Positions 39,030 to 53,640 are shown, counted from the stretch's first letter. The stretch is DNA of 64,000 nt from Apostichopus japonicus (GCF_037975245.1 NC_092583.1:1931264-1995263); one strand, 5' to 3'. A program made the numbers and translations. The notes: a model not told the origin generated them from the sequence alone.

Positions 39030-40325
39030 ATGCACCTCACGTCTGCCAACAGGGGGTCTCCCGAGCCGGCACCTCGAGTAGGGAAGGACATGTCGAACCA
39101 TATTAAGAAACCAAAACTGTTTCATCCTTACAAACTCCAATCCCCTCCTCCTCGGCCCTCAAATGGTGCCACGGGATCGCGGGAAGTGACGTCAGATTTG
39201 ACCTGGAGGTCATCCTCACTCTCCAGGTACCACTCACGTGACTCTTTGGGTTGCCACCCAGTTCTTAGTGAACTCCTGACTAACGGGAGATTGCCACCTT
39301 TTTATGACATCCTATCGGTTCAAAGGTCATCGGATAAGCTACCATTGTGTTCTCCCCACGACGTGTTGGATGCTAGACATACCCGTTGGTATCACGTGTT
39401 GGAACAGCAACATCTCTACGATGAATGGTTGAAACGCTCACGGACAGCTACGGACCCGTCACAACCCCCCGTTCCCAGTCGAGGGGAACCGGATCTTACC
39501 TCTGCGAGGTATCATTACCTGAAATCACAACACGCCCTGTCTTCTCTGACCCCACACAAAGAACACGAACCATCCGAAGAGAGGTTGTCGGTATGCCGCG
39601 ACCCAAACTGTGCTGCGGTAGTGACCCGATTAAACCCATGTAGTTCCTCAACTGTACCACTTGCATCGTCATCACATTACCTCTACCGTGACAGCATAGG
39701 GGCTTTATTCCCTTGGAGTTACCCTCATCTACCCATCTCATCCCTGAGGTCCACATTCGTCAACCCTCGAATCTACGATATGTTCTCTACCAGGAACACG
39801 AGACGATATTCGGGCCGGGCCACCTGTGATTGTCCCAACTGTCAAGAAAATGAGCGTTTAGCAGCCACCGGGCAACCCGTGCAAAAGAAAAACGTCCACA
39901 ACTGCCATATACCAGGCTGTGGGAAAGTCTACGGGAAAACATCTCACCTAAAAGCGCATTTACGATGGCATACCGGCGAACGGCCTTTTGTGTGCAATTG
40001 GCTCTTCTGTGGCAAACGTTTTACGCGCTCGGACGAATTGCAAAGACACCTCCGGACACACACGGGTGAGAAAAGGTTCGCATGTCCGACTTGCAACAAA
40101 CGCTTTATGCGGAGTGATCATTTGAGTAAACACGTCAAGACCCACGGTAACGCAAACAGCAGGAATAACGTGGACAAGAGTAAAAGTCAAGAAGAAACTG
40201 GTGTGAAAAATTTGAAGGCGTCTTCAACCACGAAAGAAATCAAAATGGCGGAAAATACGGAATCTACCGTTGCTAAGGAAGTAATACTTGAAGACAAACT
40301 GACGTCACAAAATAGTCAAACTTGA
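39030..40325 (+). CDS. Sp6-9 class (Sp8/buttonhead-like) zinc-finger transcription factor, main exon
   Basis: 431 codons from this ATG. A nuclear factor expected to bind GC/GT boxes. Residues 262-276 form a buttonhead box ([14 protein letters not shown]), the form seen in Sp6-9 proteins. Three C2H2 fingers follow: C292/C297/H310/H314, C322/C327/H340/H344, C352/C355/H368/H372. The helix residues KTSHLKA, RSDELQR and RSDHLSK are those of Sp proteins, and TGERPF and TGEKRF linkers join the fingers. Finger sequences match the Sp8/9 type best from memory. The N-terminal 255 residues are Ser/Pro/His-rich and I recognise nothing in them; the Sp box (LAATC-like) is absent and may sit in an upstream exon, since the frame stays open back to a possible acceptor ending at 39007. 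The tail after 375 is Lys/Ser/Glu-rich. Conserved zinc fingers make this certainly a real gene; orthology within Sp6-9 is less sure. Confidence 0.93.
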   Translation: MHLTSANRGSPEPAPRVGKDMSNHIKKPKLFHPYKLQSPPPRPSNGATGSREVTSDLTWRSSSLSRYHSRDSLGCHPVLSELLTNGRLPPFYDILSVQRSSDKLPLCSPHDVLDARHTRWYHVLEQQHLYDEWLKRSRTATDPSQPPVPSRGEPDLTSARYHYLKSQHALSSLTPHKEHEPSEERLSVCRDPNCAAVVTRLNPCSSSTVPLASSSHYLYRDSIGALFPWSYPHLPISSLRSTFVNPRIYDMFSTRNTRRYSGRATCDCPNCQENERLAATGQPVQKKNVHNCHIPGCGKVYGKTSHLKAHLRWHTGERPFVCNWLFCGKRFTRSDELQRHLRTHTGEKRFACPTCNKRFMRSDHLSKHVKTHGNANSRNNVDKSKSQEETGVKNLKASSTTKEIKMAENTESTVAKEVILEDKLTSQNSQT

Positions 40326-40696
40326 CGGGGGAAAAAAGGAGTCATAATAAGATACAAATTATATAAAGATAATTGTAAATATTTATAAAATTCAACTAAA
40401 TATGGAAAACCATAATTTTGGTGAAAATAATGAGCAAAAGTGATTGTCATCCGTTGCGCAGGGATTTGAGGCAATATGAACATGACAAAAACATACCTGT
40501 AAATATAGATTAAAGAAAAATAGGGGACTTAGAATGATGCTTTTGTAATGTCATAAGTTATTATTGTCATACTATTATAGATTAGAAGTTTTAATCTTAT
40601 CGATTAATTTTCAATTAAATCGATTGAAAGAAAAGTTAAACATCTAGTAATAAGGGTAAAAAACAAATCCTGAATTAGGTCTCAGTATGACGATAT

Positions 40697-40702
40697 AATA
40701 AA
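40697..40702 (+). other. Candidate poly-A signal AATAAA (Sp gene)
   Basis: First AATAAA after the Sp stop codon, 372 bases downstream. A second AATAAA lies at 40777-40782. Both are plausible 3' ends. Confidence 0.4.
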
Positions 40703-40782
40703 GGAAGGTCAGGGGTCATCAGAAAGTGTTATCACGGTAACTAGGCAGCCATCTTGATCTGATATTTATTCCCTACAATAAA

Positions 40783-41914
40783 AACTTTCGTCAAGATATT
40801 ACTCAAACTCTAAAATACCCTTTACATTTACACCACATCAGTAAATAAAAACACGGTGGGTTTTCTGCTTTAGAGTAGATACCTTAAAACAAATTGTTGC
40901 GTTTGCTCAGCAATTTGCTTTTTTTTCCTCAAATTATTACTCAAAAAAATTAAGGTTGCAATAATTGATAAAATTAAAGACAACATCTCGTTTGCTTTTT
41001 TTTCAATTGAAAGAAGATTAAAGAAGAGGTAATTAATGAATTTTTGATTCAATTATTCTGAACATTTTGTCGTCAAAACACTGTACGTGATAGTTTTAAA
41101 GTATTAAACACATTTCAAAGAATTTGATTAAATAAATAAGAAAAACAAATCCTGAAAAATACTGAAAGAGAACTACTTTATAGTCATAAAACATGGCGTG
41201 TAGGAGGTTTAAAAGTCATGCAATGAAAATGAACGAGACATTTTCAAGTTAACTTAGTTTGTAACAGTAACAGTTTTATATATCAAGCAGTTGGTTAACC
41301 AAGGCCAGTAGCCAGGCATTCTGCGTTGCAGGGACACAAACACTGTTTAAGACGGGACACTATAGTGTTGTGTCTTGTAATTTGCCACACGACGGTGGCT
41401 CAGGTAGAGGGGAGGGGGTGGCAACAGTCGTCTGCACGGGTGGGGGAGGGGCGTTATGGCAAGCGTACAAATATTGAAATTCTATAATGTCAAACATGAA
41501 ATGCCTATCGGTATTCGATAGCAGCCATCGACGCATTCTTAATGCCTCCAACTGCTACAACTTCATAACATTAGCAAAGTTGTTTATAACGTTATTAATG
41601 ACGTCAGAAAACATACTTATTTTAGTTGCCCAGCAACGAATTTCCAAAATTCAAACTGTTTTTTTTCATTAATTCGTTTTAAACGAGCTTGAAATAATGA
41701 CGTGCATATCTTGGCCAATATATGAAATGTGCAATAGATATTTATTGCATGGAACTGATATACGTTTTAACGTAGGCGTTAAAATACGTCATAATTACGT
41801 TGTGATTATAATAATAATAATATTTCGTAAATAATTTCCGTATTTATCAGACATCACAATAGTATATGGAAGTGTGTTTAAATACGTAAGCTATAATATA
41901 ATGACAACGTTGAG

Positions 41915-41951
<37 letters not shown>

Positions 41952-43345
41952 CAAAGTCACACTTGAGTCCACCGTTCCTCTGTGCCTCCCATCTCCCACC
42001 ACCACCACCAATTTAACCATCTTCCGCCAAACGTCATAAAGTTCGAAATTTTATTAAACTATTTATTTCGAGACAAATTTGGCTATGTCAAACTTCTACT
42101 CTTTTTATAGTAAGGTATTTACTTCACATATTTGGTTTTAAACTAATATATATGTGATATTCAGTTTATAGAATGGGACGTTGTGGAGCTGAGGAACGAG
42201 AGAGAGGCGGAGAGAGTGGGAAGAGGGGGGGGGGGTGGGTAATCTTAAGTCTTAATCGGCTATTGAGGAGGGCTTACTCTACATAGGCACAGGAAATGTG
42301 GTCCATCTTTCCATCTCTTAAGTGAAAAAAATTTATTATTGTAAAGATAAAAAATTGATACCATAAGAAATGAAACACTACATACATCGCTGTTATCTCT
42401 TGATTTGTATCACTAAGTGTTCACTGCGCATGCGCCCCTATTAACTTCCATCTTTATAGTCATCCCACTGCAACCACTCTCCAACTTCTATAGAATTCAC
42501 AAAATCACAAGAAGAGACAAATGCTGGGCACTTTATATCAATTATCAAGTTAAGACAAACCACCTATAGATTGGTTCACCAAAGTTAATTTATATGGAAT
42601 AACATTTGTTTTTGTTGACCAATTCTTAACCATAAAAACGTCGACCAGACACTATTTTTCTTTAGTAGTATTAAGTACAAACAAACTGCAAATCGGAATA
42701 ACAAATTTGCATATTTTTTTTTCTCATTACTCCATTTTTGGAATGCAGATTTCCAATTGGTCAAGATGCTGGACTGCATAGCTGTAGTTTTGGAGTGTCA
42801 CGTGTCCGGTAAACCGAGTAGTGCAACACATAAATTAGAAGAAAAAATATTATTAAAAAGATATTACACAAGGACAACTGATAGGTTTGAACCTTTAATA
42901 AGGGCAATCAGAAAAACAATAATTGTGAAGGGGAAGGAAGCAGCTAGGGGTGAGAGGGACTTATTGACTGATGATATTAATTTTACTATTCCGCCACATA
43001 AATTGTTATCACGCCCCACCCCACCCCCACCCCTCCATTTCCAATCCTCTCCCTTCGTTCACCAAGACTAAATAACCGAACATAGTCGTGAATTGATTAT
43101 TATACTTACTGCACCATAGCTTATTTATGGTTTGTGGTAATAAGTGCAACCACAGGAAGTAATTATCTTTGTGACGTATTCATAGCCGTAATTATGAAGG
43201 GGGGGGGATCCGAGCGTATATCTCTATCAATTAATTTATTTCTTAGAAATATTTATTAAAAATACTAAAAAAATCTAAAAATTAGAGCATTAAATGTTTT
43301 GATGATAAAACAGAGGTGAATCTTGCTATTTAAACACAATTGCTA
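40783..43345. other. Gene-free interval
   Basis: No gene recognised. Holds a (TA)n run at 41919-41949, a G-run at 42224-42238, a CRE palindrome at 41599-41606, and AT-rich filler. Confidence 0.45.
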
Positions 43346-43349
43346 TTAA

Positions 43350-43711
43350 AAGATATTGATGACTCGCTCCAAACCGCGTGCGGCCATCTGAAAAAGTTAA
43401 CTTTCTGTTGCTTGCAAGTGACGTTTTGTCCGTGTCGCTACAAAATGCAGACAGTAATGAAACGTAATACCTTGTTATCTTTAGTTGGACCTGAGATGTC
43501 CATCGCTGTATCGTTTGTATACTGTGCTGTGGGTATTGACCGCAGCCGTATGTACTGACTGTACACTAGTGTCTAATTACCGACGGTAGCAAGCTGTGTG
43601 TGTATTTTCTGGGATCGACGGTGGTGTTTAACAGATCTGTTAACACCTCATTCGAAACTAGGTCAAATTACCGGCATAAGACGCTTCTTTTTGCGCGAGT
43701 CTTCACACCCT
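43350..43711. mobile_element. TTAA-flanked MITE, copy 1 (piggyBac-like target)
   Basis: 362-bp element bordered by TTAA at 43346-43349 and 43712-43715. Terminal inverted repeats: the left end reads TGATGACTCGC and the right end, inverted, AGGGTGTGAAGACTCGCGC. No transposase frame. Most of the length matches the copy at 51691-52059. The TTAA duplication is the hallmark of piggyBac-type insertion; family assignment rests on that only. Confidence 0.8.
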
Positions 43712-43715
43712 TTAA

Positions 43716-46443
<2,728 letters not shown>

Positions 46444-47582
46444 TCTTGAATTCTTCTTTTTTTTCTTGATTGGTATATGTTAAACAATTTAAGAAATAAA
46501 GAGTAAACCAGCTAGCAAATATGTGAAATGTAGTGGATATAGTCTGCCATGCATGCCCCTCGCAGTCGGGCACACCGAATGCTGACTCTTACACAGTGTA
46601 CCATCTCATAAAACGAATTTAGGGTGGTTCTGAATCCCCACACAATTGTTCTACGTCAGTTTGGAGTTATTTAAGCATCATCCTAATCAACCGCCAGACC
46701 GCCCTTCTTCCACTCCTCTTTAAAATGATATTGCATTTGAAATTATAGGCTCAGACGGAAATCTCTTTTATTTAGAAAGATATTGTTAAAATTATTCTAG
46801 TCTGACGGATCACTGGCTTTTCATTTTGTCACAGTCGCCATTGCGATGAGATCGTTATAATTATTGGTGAAGAGAATTTCTGTTAAGAAATACAAGTATA
46901 TATTCATTCAATAAAATAAACCGTTATTTACGTAAATATGTTGATTATAGACTATATTGGATGTATTGGTCTTAGAGACGGATTTGATGCATAGCTTGTA
47001 GGCAAATACTATATTAAGTCTATATGTATGCATGGTTTACTCCTGTCAGAAGACAAGACACAAGTTCATTGCGGTAGATATGAACGTTTCTTATATTGTT
47101 ACGTCTCATTGCATCTATTAATTGCTTACTGTTTTGTGTGAATAAGTAATTAAATTTGATTCATAAGGCTGGATTCGAGCTCTACCAGTGAAGTGTGGAC
47201 GTGTACTATACTGACTGTTGATAGGACAAAAGTAGTATGGAACGCGAATTGAACCAATAAACTACGAAGTTAGCATTGAACATACGCGGTGACAGTTGGA
47301 TTAGTTTTATACACAAGATCCGGGTTATCCGATGATAGACTGAAACGCATATACCCGTAGGCCCTCACTTGTTTTTAGGCGCTTCAGTATTCTGGTCACA
47401 CATGAGATGGCGTGTGCGTGTTTCCCAGGGTATGAACATCTATCGCCACTTTTTCCATGTTTCCCGATCGCCGCCGCCTTGAAATTTTAATTGCGAACTT
47501 TTGGGGAGCTTATATTGCAACGGTTTTAGTCCAGACTCTGCCAAAATAGACGTCACCTTATTTTCTTTATTTTTCTCTCTTC
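46444..47582. other. Gene-free interval
   Basis: No gene, RNA or repeat family recognised. Confidence 0.45.
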
Positions 47583-47590
47583 GTTTAACA

Positions 47591-47980
47591 CAGTGGTTCT
47601 CAAACTTTTTTGAAGGCTACCGCACCCTTCGACCATCTTGAACTGTCCCAATGCCCCCTCCCCCTACCCCTCCCCTCGACCTACCGTTCATAGTCGCCCG
47701 CTCAAGGGAGCATTCAGACTGTCCGAAGATATGCATATATAGGAATTAAAAATAGCCTACATTTCCTACAAGATGATGAATTTTCTCTCAACAATAGTTA
47801 TTTTTTTGGTTTCCAGACCGACTGGATGCCTTAATGTGCCCTAAATGACTGCAGTGTTGTGTCGTAATCGTCAGGGACCCCCAAATCAGTGCCAACGCCC
47901 CCTACTCCCCGTGTACCCTGTAGCTCCCCCTGAGACTTCCCAACGCCCAGGGGCGGCAGGGACCACTTTGAGAACCACTG
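47591..47980. mobile_element. hAT-type MITE
   Basis: 390-bp non-autonomous element. The left end CAGTGGTTCTCAAACTTTTT and inverted right end CAGTGGTTCTCAAAGTGG share a perfect 14-base terminal repeat. Flanks GTTTAACA (47583-47590) and GTTTAATA (47981-47988) form an 8-bp target duplication with one mismatch, as expected for hAT transposition. The interior is C-rich and non-coding. The end sequence is the widespread Charlie-like hAT terminus. Confidence 0.93.
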
Positions 47981-47988
47981 GTTTAATA

Positions 47989-50199
47989 TATAGGCCTCTA
48001 AATTTTAGAGGGTAAAACATCTGAACGAAAACAGTTACGGGACATGGGTATGGGATAAGCCTTGTGTGGGGATTTTGGTTTTCCACCTCCTCACCCTTCC
48101 TTACCTTCAGACACACTCACAACTTTTCGTTCATTCTGTTAGCTGCAGAATTACAATGCTTCTGTGCGGAAAAACCATAGAAATTGATGGGCAAAACTAA
48201 AGAAGTAATATCGTGAATATCGAGTATTTCGCAATATGAGCTTATCGTGTAACATAGGAGAGATCATTTGACCTCGGCCAGGTACGGTAAGTGGCTACCC
48301 TGGTAGTATATAATACCACACAACGAACGTGTACGACTCAGAGTAAAATAACTGTTATGAAGTATCGGACCGTCAAAGTAAATTTTGATGTCACAATCGG
48401 GGTTTGCTTCCTCCCAGTATTTTCATAATAACAGGTAAGGTTGATAAGGATAGTACGAACCATCGATTCTGCTTTTGGAAATGATATCAGACTGTTTGAT
48501 CCTGCGTCTTTGCAAGTTTTGTGTTGCTATGTCCTAGACTAGGTCTTAGGAAATAGGCTACACTCTAGCCTACATATTTACCGTATATAGTATATAGGCC
48601 TACTACAGTATGGTATAGCGTAAGCATACATGGTAAGCTTCGAACTAGGTCAAGGAGAACTGTGGGTGGCAAGAGGATTCATAGTAGACTATACCAGCTT
48701 TAGGCAGTGGAAAAGTAGTTTCCAATGTATGGGTTCTGACAATAACGTGATGGCCACAGCAATTGGCTTGGTATTGTAGTGACCATATAATACTGGTCAA
48801 CTTTGTTTTGTTTATTTACCCCCTCTAATCAGCCTCTGGCTAGAGAATCCAGATTGCATTGATGGAATTTTCCATCTGTAGCACTTGATAAAGTTTCTAT
48901 ACACATGCTATAATTAGGTTACCATTGAAGTACCTGGGCTGGTATATAAGGGACACACTTGTGGTCATTCACTCTCTGTCACTCTGACCATGCACTCACT
49001 CTCTTCTCCACACAGTCTGCAGACAGTTAAAGTAGAACGATAGTGACAGAAAAAAAATCTCTCATTTTCATATATAATGTAGTTTATATGTTACCAAGCA
49101 ACATATTTTTTTAATTTTCCAAATAGCACACCGGAAAGTTATAAAAAATGGAATTAAAACATCGTTTTTTCGCCTCCGTAATTTAGGAATTTGCAAACAC
49201 TGCAACGACCTTGAACAGCCCTCTGGTCAGTGAATGACGTCACTGTGATGATCTTTTCTGTTGTGAGCTGTTCAGTACGGAGCTGTGCGTGCAATTCGTG
49301 TCAGCATAACTGTTATTTTCCGGCGTAATGTTCAAGACATAAATAGATAATGAATATCATAGTGTTTCTTGATTTCTTCACCACGTGTTTACAAGTTTTT
49401 TATTACGAAATTTGCGGCGATTTCGCAACGATTTCCCAATATCTGAAGAGGTAACTCGCAAGCTGACCCAAAGTAACGTAAATCTCAAGATCACGTTTTT
49501 GGCGGGTTTTATACAGAGTGATGTATGAATGTGCTCACTTACCAGTCAAACTGGCACAATAACAATAGTGATGATAGTCTCAAACGTAGATTAGTATAAC
49601 ATCCGAAAGAAAATCCAAAGTTCTAAACAAAGTAGATTCGCTTGTATGCACTAGGCCTACTGTAAAACATAAACGTTCCTTGTTCTGTGCGTCATTAAAT
49701 CCAACAGAAAGGTTTCTTTGAGCTTGAAATACAACCGCATTTGAATTCAATCGAGTTGTTAGTCTAGCTCGAACAATTTTCTCACTACATGCAATGCCTA
49801 TTGCGTTTATTCACATGCATGCCTCATGGTTTGGGCTTCAGGAGGAATCGTATTCTAGCCCAACTTCACGTAGGTCCGCAAACGGTACTTTCACACTGTG
49901 CAAACATAAGTGACAGTGTGCGCTACCGTAAGTAATACTTACACGATGTTTTGTTTCGCTCGAGCATACACACATTTCCTATTCGTATTACATTTAAAGT
50001 GGTTTGGAGGGTATGAACACATCTCTGCCCCAAAAAACTCTGCCTAAGCGACGTCCATGCCCCAATTGAAATTTGCAAGTGGATTCTCTCCTCACATAGT
50101 CATTAGGTTGTTCACGTCTGACATGTCTTCCAGTTCCAACACTTACTGTTGCATTTATCGGGATATATATAAATAATGCGGCATAAAAGCATCAATCTT
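47989..50199. other. Gene-free interval with an orphan TATA-type promoter candidate
   Basis: No coding gene recognised. A TATA-like core at 48943 and a CRE palindrome at 49235-49242 are the only regulatory-looking sites. Confidence 0.4.
48943..48975 (+). promoter_or_regulatory. Candidate TATA core promoter
   Basis: TATATAAG at 48943-48950 is followed 24-28 bases later by TCATTCACTC (initiator-like). A short frame starting at 48990 ends after 17 codons, so no protein gene begins directly here. It could drive a non-coding first exon, perhaps of the SOD gene 5 kb downstream, whose first coding exon starts with a splice acceptor. This is speculative. Confidence 0.25.
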
Positions 50200-50469
50200 T
50201 CAAACTTTTATTACTTTAGTGACTTTGCCACACGCAAATTTCAATTGGGCCCGAGAATCATCTTCTGTGAAGTGGGCAGAACAAACTTTCACATTCTTGC
50301 CATGAGAAACTCCTGGTGCGATGAAGTCTTTCCTGGTTCTCCTCACAAATCGTATCCAGAGTTTCCGATATATCTCACTACTTTTTCCGCTTGGAAAATT
50401 GAAAAAACTTATTGTAGAGTCCACATTCGTTCTGTTGCATCCCACTACAACGCAATTTCTTGGATTTTG
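50200..50469 (-). pseudogene. THAP-domain exon, partial or broken
   Basis: The minus-strand frame is open from just after a TAG at 50470-50472. It encodes a THAP-type zinc finger: CVVVGC (C-x4-C), 51 residues later CSAHF (C-x2-H), with the family's FNFP and a central W (KLWIRF). THAP domains bind DNA and occur in host regulators and in P-element-like transposases. No ATG precedes the first Cys within the frame, the last residues of a THAP (AVPTIF-like box) are missing, and the frame ends 25 residues after CSAHF. So this is either one internal exon or a relic. The sequence TAG|CAAAA could be a weak acceptor. I found no partner exon; a 70-codon frame at 50590-50802 on the same strand has no recognisable domain. 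Confidence 0.6.
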
Positions 50470-50472
50470 CTA

Positions 50473-51686
50473 GTGGTTTACGTTGTTTGTCGAGTCCAAT
50501 ATAGAGTAGGTTGCAACTAAACTTACACACTAAGTGCACACTGCTGAAGTACACTACGCCGAGCTCACGTTGTTATCATCATAATGACGTCACATGTCAC
50601 TGTAGATCACGTGATCATCATATCGCTTTTCGCGAAAAGCCCAATTTTTGTTTAAAAAATCAACGAGTTTAGGAATTTTTTTTAAGCCTTCCCCAACATC
50701 GGATTGACTTGAATTTTCACATGTGTAAAATGGAAACCAACTAGAATACTCTTGAATAAAATCGTATTTTTTCGTCGATGGTGAAAAATCACTATCGTTC
50801 ATCTTTAAGATACTGATAACAGTTATAACACTGATAACATAACTTATACATATCTTTTACTTTAGACATTGCAGCTACTCAGGGCCTGTTCACCCTGTTT
50901 TTATCTCATTAAGATAGTTGTTAAAGGACAGGGTGGATACTACATTCATATTTGTATTGCCTTACTTATTAGTCCGTAATTGTGTGTCTAGTCTGCATCA
51001 TATTTATTCGGTAGATCTACCTCGCGCTAGTGCTTTAGTTGCAAAGCTGCTATATTTTGGCCATAAACTGTATATCTACCTTGACTTACCTGGGTCGCGC
51101 CTTTTGTCGCCTTTTTTAGACATTTATTACATTTCTTTGTGCATATTACATTTTACCTTAAGGACCAGAAGCATGGCCAGCTTTCACATGCTCTGACTAC
51201 GTCATCATTTTGTACCCTGGACTTCTGTGTTTACATAACGTTTGATTGTCTCGCTGCGTAATATGATAATATCTCTGGTAGGCAGTAGCATACAGCCAAC
51301 CACTGGTGTCATTGCAGAGTGACTTTCGCTCGTACATGCTGTATACAGGCTAACTAATATACAGCTCACACGTCTAGGCCTCACACGCCTAGGCCATTTA
51401 CTGGAGAGTTGAGTTGGTCAATTGAAATAGACAGGGGCGACTGGGTCGTCGGAGGATCATTTAGAACATAGTTGTCGAGAGAAAGTATAGCTAAAAATTT
51501 ATTTAACCTCTGCAGTATCTCGAATCTCAATTGGCATTTACAGTATGAATGTAGCATCAGCCAATAGTGTAGGCCCGGTGGCATTAGATCTCTAAGCGAG
51601 TAGGCTTCAGGTAGCGGTTACAGTACCTTGTTAACTGAAATACTAACAGTATTTTGACATCGATTAGTGAGGAAGGGAACATCTCC
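50473..51686. other. Gene-free interval
   Basis: Contains a CRE palindrome at 50585-50592 and the unassigned minus-strand frame 50590-50802. Nothing else recognised. Confidence 0.4.
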
Positions 51687-51690
51687 TTAA

Positions 51691-52059
51691 AGGCATTGAA
51701 GACTCGCCCCAAACCGCGTGCGGCCATCTGAAAAAGTTAACTTTCCGTTGCTTGCAAGTGACGTTTTGTTCGTGTCGCTACAAAATGCAGACAGTACAGT
51801 AATGAACTGTGGTACCTTGTTATCTTTAGCTGGACCTGAGATGTCCATCGCTGTATTGTTTGAACACTGTGCTGTGGGTATTGACCGCAGCTGTATGTAC
51901 TGACTGTACCCTAGTGGCTAATTACCGATAATAGCAAGCTGTGTGTGTGTGTATTTTCTGCGATCGATGGTGGTGTTTAACACTTCTGTTACACCTCATT
52001 CGAAACTAGGTCAGATTACCGCCATTAGACGTTTCTTTTTGCGCGAGTCTTCACACCCT
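51691..52059. mobile_element. TTAA-flanked MITE, copy 2 (piggyBac-like target)
   Basis: 369-bp element with perfect TTAA flanks (51687-51690, 52060-52063). The left end AGGCATTGAAGACTCGCCCC and inverted right end AGGGTGTGAAGACTCGCGCA form terminal inverted repeats sharing TGAAGACTCGC. The interior aligns along its full length with the copy at 43350-43711, differing by scattered substitutions and small insertions (for example an extra ACAGT near 51795 and extra GT units near 51940). Confidence 0.85.
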
Positions 52060-52063
52060 TTAA

Positions 52064-53235
52064 AACCTCATTCTGGGTTCAACAATAAACATGACCTATC
52101 TGATCCTTTCCCTGACAGTATAACCATTTTGTTTGATATCTGAGACATGCAGAGGGTTACCAAACATTTAGGTGAGCTTTTATGGCATATATAAATCTAG
52201 AGAAATGGTCTTGAACCACCCCCCCCCCCCTTCTATTTTGACATGAAGGGTAAACTACACATCCAAAATGGCATATTACAGTACAGCCTAGGCCTTATTC
52301 CTATCTACAGTAGCTGATGTGCTATGTGGATATAAAGCCAAACTGGGGAATGTCATTTACTAGGGTGTGCATTTTGAATCTCCTGACATCTTACAGACCA
52401 GCACTGTGTTTGTTAAACATACCTGAGTCATCTGTAAATGTTGTCGCCAAAGAAACAGTAATTTATTTCACGAAAATTTATTTCATTTTGCAAAAAATAT
52501 ATGCCTTATCATACTTTTGTCAAATTTGTACTGAATCTCATTCAAACTGAAGAAGTCGAGTTCAGAGACAGTGTACAGTGCTGTAGAGGGTAGACTGTTT
52601 CTTAAGTTTAAATATTAAGAATGTTACTTTGACAGTGAGCACTATAGAAGCAAGCTTAACAACCAAAATGAACCACAATGTTTGATATTTTGAATCATAA
52701 GTTAACTTTGACTTCACAGAACTCTCTTTTAAAGCGCCTGTATAACACAGTTTTAAGTTCTGCTGGATTGTAATCTGATTCATATCTGAGCATATACAGG
52801 GTATGTCAACTGTCGTTAGTATTTTCTTTCAGTTGTTTAGTTTAATATCCATCATTTATGAGGGTAGTCATTATATACAGTAAAGTTATACAGATTAGAT
52901 ACAGACTTGGATATCATAATCAGGAAATAATTCATCACTAATCGAATTGTGATACGCTATGCAAAGTGGCCAAGTTGCTCTACAAGCCCAAAGATGTATA
53001 AAACACAGCGACAGTAGTATTTTAAAGAGACAACATTTCATAGCTTTCAAAACTGCTACACAAAATTTGAAAAGTAAATTATTCCCTGATTCTTGCTAAA
53101 AGATTGCACTAGCTGCGTGGACATAGTTAATACTGCTTGATTTCAGGAGTAACAGATGTCAAATATGAGAGCTGCCAACTGAAAAGTTTGCATAGCAGTT
53201 TCAAAAGCTCTGAATGCTCCCTTACAAAATATCTA
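52064..53235. other. Gene-free interval
   Basis: C-run at 52219-52230; otherwise unremarkable AT-rich sequence with no recognised gene. Confidence 0.45.
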
Positions 53236-53640
53236 CACCGGCTTTCAGTTAACGCTCGGATTGACTATAAAATTCTGATATTGGTGTTCTGGGCATTGAA
53301 GTATGGTATGCTCGAATGTCTTCACGACCTTATCCAAGAGTGAACAACGGATAGACCTACTCATTCCCAATACCTCTATCAACTTACTGTTCCTGTGACA
53401 CGCACAAGAACCTTTGGTGATCGCAGTTTCTGCTGTTCTGCCCCGCACTAATGGAATTGGCTGCCAGTCCATCTGCGGGAAAATGGTTCACTTGAACAAT
53501 TCAAACGTGCTATTAAAACTTACTTATTTTCTAAATGCTACACACATCATGCTACACACATCTGTAAAGCGCATTGAGCAACCTTTAGGTTGGATTCTGC
53601 GCTATATAAGACTAATTTTTATTATTATTACTATTACTAT
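53236..53640 (+). mobile_element. Decayed LINE 3' end (CR1/L2/Rex-like reverse transcriptase tail)
   Basis: The forward frames carry pieces typical of the C-terminus of Jockey/CR1/L2-type reverse transcriptases: NARIDYKILILVFWAL at 53250-53300, then after a frame change TRTRTFGDRSF, and LEQFKRAIKTYLF near 53490-53530, with a stop codon between them. The 3' end has the usual CTGTAAAGCGCATTGAG and GCGCTATATAAGAC followed by ATT repeats. It is truncated at the 5' side, frame-broken and inactive. It sits 330 bases before the SOD start codon. Confidence 0.8.

Noticed and set aside
39425-40190. Overlapping frames on both strands within the Sp exon
   Set aside because: Shadows of the zinc-finger coding frame.
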